NCBI GenBank assembly: GCA_024691145.1
Contig: JAILNW010000056.1
Span: 1 to 15,035 of the forward strand
DNA: 15,035 nucleotides
Source of the DNA: Lachnospiraceae bacterium
GTDB lineage: Bacteria; Bacillota; Clostridia; Lachnospirales; Lachnospiraceae
Reading direction: 5' to 3'
Translations under genes and position numbers: made by a program
Notes under the pieces: model-generated
What the model was told of the DNA's origin: nothing
What the model saw: only the letters and a program-made list of their open reading frames with translations
The model's database searches: none
In this document: in pieces, positions 1 through 7,234 of the stretch
Numbering within the stretch: position 1 is the stretch's first letter
Layout: every line of letters starts with the position of its first letter

Positions 1-416
1 AACATATTCATGTTCTGTGTCTGCTCCATCTGTTTTATATACAATTGTCTGACCTGTTCAGGTGTAAGACTTGCAAGCACGTCTTCCATCTTCACTTCAT
101 TATTATCAATATTCTGGGTAGTCTTAATATCTTCTTTCTGACCTATCCCCTCATCATATGTTACATTAATATCATCGCTGTCCTTATTAATATCTGTCAT
201 ACCATCCATCCCGTCACTACCTGCATTCATACTGTCCTCATGCAGTTCTTCACATATTGCCTCATTGTTCATGCTTTCAACACTATCAGTACACTCAATA
301 GTTTCAGTATATTCCGTGTATATATTATCATTGTCTACATTCGTAGTATTCTCAAATTCTGCATCAATCTGTTGTTCTACATCACACAGATTGCCCTCTA
401 AAATGCTGTCATCCAT
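1..416 (-). CDS. Acidic protein of unknown function, N-terminal part (runs off left edge)
   Basis: An uninterrupted minus-strand reading frame starts at ATG 416 and is still open at base 1, giving 138 visible codons. I do not recognise the protein. The first ~105 residues are strongly acidic and Asn-rich (many Asp/Glu, few Lys/Arg), low in complexity and without a signal peptide or membrane segment, so they are probably disordered. From about residue 108 a helical stretch begins (MEDVLASLTPEQVRQLYIKQ), which may open a folded or coiled domain outside the window. A GGAGG lies at 429-433, 12 bases before the ATG, and a very good promoter lies at 478-506. It is divergent from the membrane protein at 597. 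The promoter, SD and open frame make it a real gene with fair certainty; the function is unknown. Confidence 0.75.
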   Translation of the reverse strand, partial: MDDSILEGNLCDVEQQIDAEFENTTNVDNDNIYTEYTETIECTDSVESMNNEAICEELHEDSMNAGSDGMDGMTDINKDSDDINVTYDEGIGQKEDIKTTQNIDNNEVKMEDVLASLTPEQVRQLYIKQMEQTQNMNM

Positions 417-477
417 AATTCTGTATAACCTCCAAATTAACCAAATCCCCAAAGTTTCTACAATCTTTTACTTTAAA

Positions 478-506
478 AGTATATCATACTAAATTTTAAT
501 TTTCAA
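478..506 (-). promoter_or_regulatory. Promoter of the left-edge acidic protein
   Basis: Reading the minus strand, a -35 TTGAAA (501-506) is followed after exactly 17 bases by a -10 TATACT (478-483), with TG one base before the -10 (extended -10). Both hexamers are 5/6 matches to the housekeeping consensus. The predicted transcript starts near 471, leaving a leader of about 55 bases before ATG 416. Confidence 0.75.
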
Positions 507-527
507 CCTCCCAGCTTAATTTTCCAT

Positions 528-556
528 TTGTAATAATCAAAAATTATTGGTATACT
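528..556 (+). promoter_or_regulatory. Promoter of the 597-1235 membrane protein
   Basis: A -35-like TTGTAA (528-533, 4/6) and -10 TATACT (551-556, 5/6) are separated by 17 bases. Transcription would start near 563, about 34 bases before ATG 597, with an AAAGGGG ribosome binding site at 581-587. It lies back to back with the promoter at 478-506, with only 21 bases between the two -35 elements. Confidence 0.65.
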
Positions 557-596
557 AATAAATGGATAAATTAATTTAAAAAAGGGGTAATATTTT

Positions 597-1235
597 ATGA
601 ACAAATTTAAAACGACTTTAGCAATTATAATTAATCTGGCTGTATTTATTCTGAGCACCGTAGGTAATTATATTGCATATTCCCGCAACGGAAACAACAC
701 ATTTTATTATTATACCCAGCTAAGCAATATATTTTTAGCTGCAGCGTCACTGGTTTATGCGTTTTTTCTTTTTAAAGAATTAAAGAATAAAGATTATCGC
801 ATGCCTCAATTCATCAGAATAATCAAGTATATGGCTACAAGCATTATTACTGTAACATTTTTTATAGTTATGACAGTTCTTGCACCTATGGCTCTTCCTG
901 ATGGCATAGATGCTGCAATTCATGTTATTATAGGCGGTTCATGTTTATACCAGCACCTGTTTTCTCCGGTACTTTCCATAGCATCTTTTATTTTTCTGGA
1001 GGGTAACGAAAAATATACAGTTAAAGATAACATTTTAGCCATTATACCTACATTAGCTTATGCTATTATTCTTGTGTATATCAATATAGTAAAGATTTTT
1101 GATGGTCCATATCCATTTTTACGTGTACATAATCAGCCGGTATGGGCATCAGCTGCATGGTTTGTAGTTATATTATCAATAGCATATGTACTTGCTTTTG
1201 TTTTAAGACGTTTTCAGATTATAAAAAATGATTAA
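597..1235 (+). CDS. Six-helix integral membrane protein, Pr6Pr-like
   Basis: This 212-residue protein is almost entirely hydrophobic, with about six membrane segments near residues 7-28, 38-59, 75-96, 104-130, 145-165 and 183-204, and a basic C-terminus (RRFQIIKND). The motif YTQLSN at 39-44 and the CLYQHLFSPVLS stretch at 116-127 resemble the Pr6Pr family of bacterial membrane proteins, distant relatives of the eukaryotic FAR-17a/AIG1 proteins. That assignment is from memory of the family pattern and is moderate. In eukaryotes AIG1 relatives hydrolyse fatty-acid esters of hydroxy fatty acids; I do not claim that activity here. The start is ATG 597, with AAAGGGG about 9 bases upstream. The gene is monocistronic, ending at a bidirectional hairpin. 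Confidence 0.8.
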   Translation: MNKFKTTLAIIINLAVFILSTVGNYIAYSRNGNNTFYYYTQLSNIFLAAASLVYAFFLFKELKNKDYRMPQFIRIIKYMATSIITVTFFIVMTVLAPMALPDGIDAAIHVIIGGSCLYQHLFSPVLSIASFIFLEGNEKYTVKDNILAIIPTLAYAIILVYINIVKIFDGPYPFLRVHNQPVWASAAWFVVILSIAYVLAFVLRRFQIIKND

Positions 1236-1238
1236 AAA

Positions 1239-1275
1239 AATGGGAGACTTTTTTACAGTCTCCCATTTCTTATAT
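1239..1275. terminator. Bidirectional terminator between convergent genes
   Basis: An 11-base perfect inverted repeat (1239-1249 and 1257-1267, core TGGGAGAC / GTCTCCCA) encloses a 7-base loop. On the plus strand it is followed by a short T-rich tail (TTTCTT). On the minus strand it is followed by a seven-T run (the A-run at 1233-1240 on plus), the stronger tail. It therefore serves the membrane protein ending at 1235 and the giant gene ending at 1290. Confidence 0.85.
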
Positions 1276-1289
1276 GTTCTTATAGTTTT

Positions 1290-4200
1290 TTATAAGTATC
1301 TTCTTCTTCTGTATCTTACTATTGTAAATCCAATTGCACTTGCCACAAGTAACATCATTGTTATATTTAATGATACTCTGTTAGCATCTGCTGTCTTTGG
1401 ACTACTTGTTGACTTGTTACTATTTGTAGTAGTTGTTGAAGTAGGTTTTGCAACTGGCTTAGTCTCAGTCTTAGTTGCTTTAGCTGCTGCCTTTGCTGCT
1501 TCCTTCTCATTGCTCTTCTGTACCATAGAATGTGCTACTGATTTCTCAACTACTGCGTATACTGAGAAGTGGTTTGTAAGGAATGTAATAGAGTTACCGT
1601 CTTCACTTAATTCAACGTTCATAAGCTCTACCTTTCCTTCGTCGTCAATATAGATAACTACAACATCTTTACCCTTCATGCTTTCATCAATAGGTGTAGT
1701 TATTGCTACTGTACCGCCTAACTCATGTACTTCTTCATCGCCAACTGAAAGATTAAGCTGAAGTACTATTACATTCTCATCCTGGAAGTCCTCCATTGTT
1801 GCCTTCTGCTCTTCAGAGAATGATGCAACTGTTTCTTCCTCAGATACTACTGTCATTACAAGTTTGATTTCTTCTGTTTCAGCTTTTTCTGCAAGTGTAC
1901 TAATAACATCTGTTGATAAGTGAATCTCACCTACATCTGTTGTTACCTTAAGTTCTGCATCATTATCCTTAACTGCTGCTATAGCTGCAACCGGAATACT
2001 TACTTCTGCTTCCTTAACTTCACTTGGTTTTTCTGAAACTGTTTCATCTACTGTCTTAGTTACTATCTCAACAACAGGAACTTTCTTTTCTCCAGTTTCT
2101 GTTGATTCTTTAGCTGCTTCTTTTACTGCCTCAGCAATAGCATTAGTAACTGCCTTCTCCTCAACCTTTGTTTCTGTCTTCTTATTATCCTCACTAACAA
2201 CCGGTTTAGCCGTTGCCTTAACAACTGTCTGCTGCTCAACTGGAACAACTGTAGCAATTGGTGCTGGTGTTGGCTCTTTAGTTGGAGCAACTGTTGGCTT
2301 TGGTGTTGGTGCTACTGTTGGCTTTGGTGTTGGTGCTACTGTTGGTGCTACTGTTGGTGCTACTGTTGGTGCTACTGTTGGTGCCACTGTTGGTGCCACT
2401 GTTGGTGCTACTGTTGGTGCCACTGTTGGTGCTACTGTTGGTGCCACTGTTGGTGCCACTGTTGGTGCTACTGTTGGTGCTACTGTTGGTGCCACTGTTG
2501 GTGCCACTGTTGGCTCCACTGTTGGCTCCACTGTTGGTGCTACTGTTGGTGCTACTGTTGGTGCTACTGTTGGTGCTACTGTTGCTTCTGGTTCTTCTGG
2601 CTGATTTGGTAAAATTCCATTTTCAATCATTTCCTCAATGTCTTCTACAGTATAAGGTAAAAGCTGATAATCTGCACCTGCGCTCAATGTAGTTGGCATT
2701 GTAAACTTGTACTTACCATTTCCAAGTGCCTCAAACTTTCCGCTATAGTACTGCTCTACTCCATCAAAATCAAATACATGAACATCAATAGGAGCGCCAG
2801 TTTCAATATCTTTTACTATTGCTGTAATTTCCTGTCCTGCCTTTACATAGTATTTTGCACCATACTTCTCGTAAAGTTTCATGAATCTTGCTTCCTCTTC
2901 AGTCATTTCTTCACCTTCTGGTTCAGCATAGTTAGCATCACCAAAATCTTCACCTTCTGGTTCAGCATAGTTAGCATCACCAAAATCTTCACCTTCATAT
3001 GGTTCAGTATAATCTGGCTGATAGTAATAATTGTTCTCAACATCTTTTCTCTTGTACTCTGCACTTGTAAGTTCAACAACTACAGTAGTATTATCTTCTG
3101 TTATAGGCTCTAACTGTAAATCACAATCATATATTCTTTCACCATTAAATGATCTTAAATAATCATTTTCAGATACTTTATATGACTTAGTTTCAGGATC
3201 AAACTCAGCCACAACCTTACCATTAATCTTAACTTCCTGAAGAATTCTTATGATTTCTTCATCATAATTATTGAAGTAATCGTCATCATCTGGTCCACTA
3301 ACATCATCGTCATCTGGTCCACTAACATCGCCACTATCAGCATATGGAAGGAAATAATTAAGTTCCCAGTCTGACATCACTTCTTTAACCATACCTTCTG
3401 ATGCTTCAATAACCACTTCCTTGCCATCTTCTGCTGCACCCATTACTGATATTGGTACATAAACCTCAGCATTTGATTTAATTGTTGTCTTATTATCTTT
3501 CTTTGTTACAGTTGCATAATCTCCAAATTTGTCAAAATCTTTAACAAACTTTTCATTTATACCTTCATCATTAACATATTCAAGAAGTACACCATAAACA
3601 GCTGCATCATAATCATAACTTATAGAACTCTGATTACAAAGTATTACCTGTCCACACTCAATTGTTGTATGAGTAGCTGTATTATCTGAATAGATGCCAT
3701 ATACATTAAATTCTCCATTGTTGATATTTAACATACCATAAGCCTGTGAGCCACTTTCTTTACCAAGAGAAACTATTCCATCCTGGTTTCCATATACATC
3801 CACAGAAGACATATCTCTAAGATTTACTTCATAAGACCAAATGAAACCTATTGGATTAGTCTTTGATCCTACTCTCATATATGTTTTCTGACAAACTTCA
3901 ACCCAGGAATCTTTAATACCACCATTAATTATAATAGTAGCATCTTCTGCTCCCTCTGCCATTTCAAATGATACACCACCATATCCATAAATAGCTCTTC
4001 CGTCTTTATCAGCTTCAATAGCATTAATTGTAACTGTTCCATCTGCTCTTATAGCAAAGAACTTGTTTGACTTAATTCCATTAATAACATCGCCATCTTT
4101 TGCATATATAATGTAAGAACCCCATTCATCAGTCTCTAAAGTAATTCCGCTTGAAGCAATATTATCTTTATTAAGTTCTCCATCTTCAACAAGTTTAATA

Positions 4201-6551
4201 CCATTTACAATTAACTCGGCCTTAGCGTTTTCAAATTCCTCATCGTAACCATTATTACCGCCATTGCCATTATTACCAATTTCATTTTGACCATATTTAA
4301 ACTCTACACTGTAATTCTGGCTTTCATCTAACTCATTTAAAGTTATATACATTTGATTGCCATAATTGTAAAAATCAAATGTATAGCAATCACCTGGATA
4401 TTTATCCTGTAAATCATAATATTCATAATATTCCTTATCAGGGTCATATTGCATAATAAGTCTGTCATTAATATAAAGTGAAGTAATCATATACTCATCT
4501 TTCATACAATCAAATGCAATTCCAATTTCTTCATTCGCATTTAATACAGTACCATTACCGATTCCTCCACCATTACTTGTCTGGTTAACATGAATAATTT
4601 CATCATCGTATAAGAAACTATATGTTCCAGCCTTTGGCGCAACATATCTATCTTCAACACTTCTAAATGTAACTTCAATATCATGAGTATTGATGTCTGT
4701 AATACCTCTTATTGCAAAGTAAACTGCTGTCTGAACATCTTCTTCATAAAAACTATGTATATCATCAATCATCTCATAATTCTTTGCTTCATATGAATCC
4801 CATACATTCTCGCCCTCATGTACAGCATATACCAGCACAGGTTTTCCATCAACATAAACCTTATCAAGCATATAGCCCTTAGAAGGTAATACTTTAAGAT
4901 ATAAATCCTCATTTAATGAAATAGTCTTTCCATTCTCAGCCTTAGTCCATATAAATTTATTTCTATCAAAGAAAGACGGACCTGAACTATAATTATCAAT
5001 GCGAAGATTCAGTCCATTACTTCCATCGATTTTTCTGTATGGATCCATACGCATATTATCTTCGTTACTCCATACTCCAAAATAATCATCATCATATTTG
5101 AACTGATAATTTCTTGTTGACTTATTTTCTGGTACATATGGATTATTAGGTTCATTATTATCATCGCCTGAACCTTCTTCATTAAGATTATCATCATGTC
5201 TGTTATAATCTGCAGCAACTAAATCAATACGCATAGGTCTTCCTGACTCATTAGGAGCTAAAGTAAATATAAGTCTATCCCACTGTGGTTCCTCAACAGT
5301 CATAATATAAGCATTCTCTTTAACAACATATTTCTGTTCATTAAAATCATAGTCAACTGCAACGTTGCCGTCAACTAATACCTGATCAAGCATTTTTCCT
5401 GTATTAGGTCCAAGTGTAACTTCAAAATAATAACCTGTATTGCCTGGAATCATTGATTCAGAATCAATTCCTGCCCACATTCCCTCATCATCTTTATTAG
5501 CTGTACCTGAAACATGGAATATATCTTCGTTATAATAAATTGAATAACTTGTATTTGAATCAATATTATTCTGTGGATTCTTATTTTCTGTTCCATTATC
5601 ATTTGACTGCTGTCCGCCTTCTAAAGTAAATTCATATTTATTTTCAGAATTAACTCTTGGATTAACATATGTCTGAACCCCATGAAAATCAAACATATCA
5701 ACAGTCTGTGGACCATTCTCACCATTAGTAAGACATCCATCAAAGCTGTCTGCCATAACAGTGATTGTATATTTTCCACTTTCCTCATCATATGTTAATG
5801 GTAATCCTGGCCATGCAGAAGGAACAACATCTGGATCAGTTTCATTCGAAAGTTGTTTACCATCTCTCATTACATTCCATGGCCAAAGATATACAGCATC
5901 CCAGCTTTCTGGTTTTTCAACATATATTGTTGTACCATAGTATATAGCATCGCCAGCTTCTTCACCAACTCCATCAGATTTAGGAGTTTCAGAGTCTGGT
6001 ATATCCTCCTCTGATGAACTGCTTGAGTACCTCATGCTGCCTTCCCATCTGTCAAAATCATAATATTTATCATGATCTAAAGTCAGTTTGTCTATTACAG
6101 TATCTCTTTTAATATTTTCAATATTATTAGTCTGTAAAGTGCCACTTTCATTAGCAATACAGCAGCTAAATGAATCAGCCTGTATTGTATATGTATACAA
6201 GCCATATCCTTCATCTTTCATGGCAATACCAGGCCACTCTCCTGTATTAATAGTTACTTCTTTTCCATCTGCCACAGCGCCCCATGGCCAGATGCAAACT
6301 CCGCCATCGCCCCAATCAGAAGGCTTTTCAAAATACACAGTGATTTCATGAGGTAACCTAGAACTGTCAGAAGCGTACTGTACCTCACCTTTTTCAGTAT
6401 CATAATTAATTTCATACTTGGATGTTGCTCTTACATTTGCACTATCGTCACCTGCCCAAGCAGTACTTGGACACATGGAAATAATCATGCAAAATGTGAG
6501 CATAATAGATAAAAATCTTTTCTTTTGGCTTTTCTTAAATATAGCATCCAT
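1290..6551 (-). CDS. Giant sortase-anchored surface protein with CBM26-like starch-binding modules
   Basis: The 1753-residue protein has a signal peptide (KKSQKKR, hydrophobic core, cut near AWA, residue 33) and two modules resembling starch-binding CBM26 at about 65-155 and 203-300. Each has a YFEKP..W or YVEKP..W start, a WPW core and a WPG motif. About four copies of an unrecognised module follow (about 335-450, 482-635, 643-756 and 1095-1172), interrupted by a beta-rich, possibly helix-like region (about 779-1050). Then come acidic repeats (SGPDDDD ×2, EDFGDANYAEPEG ×2), 21 VxPT units (about 1325-1408), a domain at about 1515-1670 ending NHFSVYAVVE, and a sorting signal: SPKTA at 1717-1721, a hydrophobic helix and RYRRRR. 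GGAGG at 6559-6563 sits 7 bases before ATG 6551. No catalytic domain is evident. By inference it binds starch or related glucans at the cell wall, by analogy with sortase-anchored amylosome or starch-adherence proteins of gut Clostridia. Confidence 0.9.
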   Translation of the reverse strand: MDAIFKKSQKKRFLSIMLTFCMIISMCPSTAWAGDDSANVRATSKYEINYDTEKGEVQYASDSSRLPHEITVYFEKPSDWGDGGVCIWPWGAVADGKEVTINTGEWPGIAMKDEGYGLYTYTIQADSFSCCIANESGTLQTNNIENIKRDTVIDKLTLDHDKYYDFDRWEGSMRYSSSSSEEDIPDSETPKSDGVGEEAGDAIYYGTTIYVEKPESWDAVYLWPWNVMRDGKQLSNETDPDVVPSAWPGLPLTYDEESGKYTITVMADSFDGCLTNGENGPQTVDMFDFHGVQTYVNPRVNSENKYEFTLEGGQQSNDNGTENKNPQNNIDSNTSYSIYYNEDIFHVSGTANKDDEGMWAGIDSESMIPGNTGYYFEVTLGPNTGKMLDQVLVDGNVAVDYDFNEQKYVVKENAYIMTVEEPQWDRLIFTLAPNESGRPMRIDLVAADYNRHDDNLNEEGSGDDNNEPNNPYVPENKSTRNYQFKYDDDYFGVWSNEDNMRMDPYRKIDGSNGLNLRIDNYSSGPSFFDRNKFIWTKAENGKTISLNEDLYLKVLPSKGYMLDKVYVDGKPVLVYAVHEGENVWDSYEAKNYEMIDDIHSFYEEDVQTAVYFAIRGITDINTHDIEVTFRSVEDRYVAPKAGTYSFLYDDEIIHVNQTSNGGGIGNGTVLNANEEIGIAFDCMKDEYMITSLYINDRLIMQYDPDKEYYEYYDLQDKYPGDCYTFDFYNYGNQMYITLNELDESQNYSVEFKYGQNEIGNNGNGGNNGYDEEFENAKAELIVNGIKLVEDGELNKDNIASSGITLETDEWGSYIIYAKDGDVINGIKSNKFFAIRADGTVTINAIEADKDGRAIYGYGGVSFEMAEGAEDATIIINGGIKDSWVEVCQKTYMRVGSKTNPIGFIWSYEVNLRDMSSVDVYGNQDGIVSLGKESGSQAYGMLNINNGEFNVYGIYSDNTATHTTIECGQVILCNQSSISYDYDAAVYGVLLEYVNDEGINEKFVKDFDKFGDYATVTKKDNKTTIKSNAEVYVPISVMGAAEDGKEVVIEASEGMVKEVMSDWELNYFLPYADSGDVSGPDDDDVSGPDDDDYFNNYDEEIIRILQEVKINGKVVAEFDPETKSYKVSENDYLRSFNGERIYDCDLQLEPITEDNTTVVVELTSAEYKRKDVENNYYYQPDYTEPYEGEDFGDANYAEPEGEDFGDANYAEPEGEEMTEEEARFMKLYEKYGAKYYVKAGQEITAIVKDIETGAPIDVHVFDFDGVEQYYSGKFEALGNGKYKFTMPTTLSAGADYQLLPYTVEDIEEMIENGILPNQPEEPEATVAPTVAPTVAPTVAPTVEPTVEPTVAPTVAPTVAPTVAPTVAPTVAPTVAPTVAPTVAPTVAPTVAPTVAPTVAPTVAPTVAPTPKPTVAPTPKPTVAPTKEPTPAPIATVVPVEQQTVVKATAKPVVSEDNKKTETKVEEKAVTNAIAEAVKEAAKESTETGEKKVPVVEIVTKTVDETVSEKPSEVKEAEVSIPVAAIAAVKDNDAELKVTTDVGEIHLSTDVISTLAEKAETEEIKLVMTVVSEEETVASFSEEQKATMEDFQDENVIVLQLNLSVGDEEVHELGGTVAITTPIDESMKGKDVVVIYIDDEGKVELMNVELSEDGNSITFLTNHFSVYAVVEKSVAHSMVQKSNEKEAAKAAAKATKTETKPVAKPTSTTTTNSNKSTSSPKTADANRVSLNITMMLLVASAIGFTIVRYRRRRYL
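2329..2580 (-). repeat. 21 tandem 12-bp repeats encoding VAPT/VEPT
   Basis: Exactly 252 bases are made of 21 twelve-base units. In reading order they encode four VAPT, two VEPT and fifteen VAPT. The VAPT units exist in two silent versions, GTA or GTG at the Val codon, mixed along the array. Beyond 2329 the array decays into PKPT/VAPT/KEPT units. It forms a stiff Pro/Thr-rich stalk likely to carry the binding modules away from the wall. Because the unit is 12 bases, copy-number change alters length without shifting the frame. Confidence 0.95.
2908..2985 (-). repeat. Exact 39-bp tandem duplication in the surface-protein gene
   Basis: Bases 2908-2946 and 2947-2985 are identical. They encode two 13-residue units of the type GEDFGDANYAEPE, and a degenerate partial copy follows from 2986. 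The identity at synonymous positions indicates a recent duplication in a linker. Confidence 0.9.
3282..3329 (-). repeat. 24-bp tandem duplication encoding Asp-rich DVSGPDDD units
   Basis: Two 24-base units (3282-3305 and 3306-3329) share 19 identical consecutive bases and encode two DVSGPDDD units. They form an acidic hinge between the beta-rich region and the fourth repeat module. Confidence 0.85.
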
Positions 6552-6620
6552 ATTATTTCCTCCATTCTAGCTAAAAAAATAATATCCCCTTTTGCTATTC
6601 TAAGAATCAAGCTTTGTATT

Positions 6621-6659
6621 AGTATACAACCACCTGTCTTTTTCCAAACATAATGTTCG
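6621..6659 (-). promoter_or_regulatory. Putative promoter and overlapping palindrome upstream of the giant surface protein
   Basis: On the minus strand a TATACT (6621-6626) is a good -10. The best -35 is only fair: TTGGAA at 6642-6647 with a short 15-base spacer. A near-perfect 15-base palindrome (6645-6659, core AACATaATGTT with one outer mismatch) overlaps the -35 zone. A weak -35 with an overlapping palindrome suggests a regulated promoter, but that is inference. The leader would be about 60 bases, ending in the GGAGG at 6559-6563. Confidence 0.4.
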
Positions 6660-6715
6660 TTTTAAATATACTCTCCTCCTTACCTTCATAAAAAAAATGT
6701 ACAAATGCACCTATC

Positions 6716-6757
6716 AAAAATATTATCGGCCATATTATCAATATAGATAATACGGCC
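6716..6757 (-). terminator. Terminator of the proA-dtd cluster
   Basis: On the minus strand a 12-base stem (6746-6757 with 6728-6739, GGCCGTATTATC pairing GATAATATGGCC through one G-U wobble) has a 6-base loop. It is followed, after GATAATA, by a five-T run at 6716-6720. The wobble pairs only in minus-strand RNA, consistent with terminating dtd transcripts. Confidence 0.8.
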
Positions 6758-6770
6758 TAATAAATTTTAT

Positions 6771-7217
6771 TTATATTTTTTCACTATCAAGCACTATTGT
6801 AAATGGTCCGTCATTTACAAGGCTTACCTTCATATCTGCTCCGAATCTTCCTGTCTCAACAACCTTTATGCTCTTCTTACACTCATCAACTATGTAATTA
6901 TAAAGTCTTTCAGACTCCACCGGCTCTAAAGCTTGTGTAAAGGAAGGTCTGTTACCCTTCTTACAGTCTGCATACAATGTAAACTGTGAGATAAGAAGAA
7001 GTTCACCATTAACATCACTTAACCCAAGATTAGTTTTGCCATTCTCATCTTCAAATATTCTCATATTAACGAGTTTTCTAACCATCTTATCGCAGACAGC
7101 CTCATTATCTCCCTCGCCAATGCCAATAAGAACCATAAATCCTTTGTTAATGCTGCCACAAACCTCACCATCAATAGAAACAGAGCTTTCTTTTACTCTT
7201 TGTATAACAAATATCAT
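6771..7217 (-). CDS. dtd: D-aminoacyl-tRNA deacylase
   Basis: Dtd hydrolyses D-amino acids (and glycine mischarged on tRNA-Ala) from tRNA, a cytosolic proofreading enzyme acting as a homodimer. The 148-residue length matches the family. The diagnostic SQFTLYAD motif is at residues 77-84, and the NDGPFTI segment (131-137) contains the Gly-Pro pair that forms the chirality-selecting site. The start is ATG 7217 with AAAGGA at 7227-7232, 9 bases upstream. It lies 17 bases downstream of proA on the same strand and is followed by a strong terminator, so it is the last gene of the cluster. Pairing with proA is not a known functional link. Identification is firm. Confidence 0.96.
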   Translation of the reverse strand: MIFVIQRVKESSVSIDGEVCGSINKGFMVLIGIGEGDNEAVCDKMVRKLVNMRIFEDENGKTNLGLSDVNGELLLISQFTLYADCKKGNRPSFTQALEPVESERLYNYIVDECKKSIKVVETGRFGADMKVSLVNDGPFTIVLDSEKI

Positions 7218-7234
7218 CGTATATAGTCCTTTAC

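Noticed and set aside
2329..2580. Possible CRISPR-like repeat array
   Set aside because: Units are 12 bases with no spacers, and they translate perfectly as VAPT/VEPT in the surface protein.
2282..2692. Plus-strand frame coding a Leu/Val-rich hydrophobic protein
   Set aside because: It is the antisense of the VxPT repeat array. Periodic 12-base units keep all frames open, and there is no ribosome binding site, so it is not a gene.
6645..6659. LexA (SOS) box upstream of the surface-protein gene
   Set aside because: The core AACATTATGTT looks similar, but the spacing and outer bases do not fit the Gram-positive GAAC-N4-GTTC consensus. It is kept only as an unassigned palindrome.
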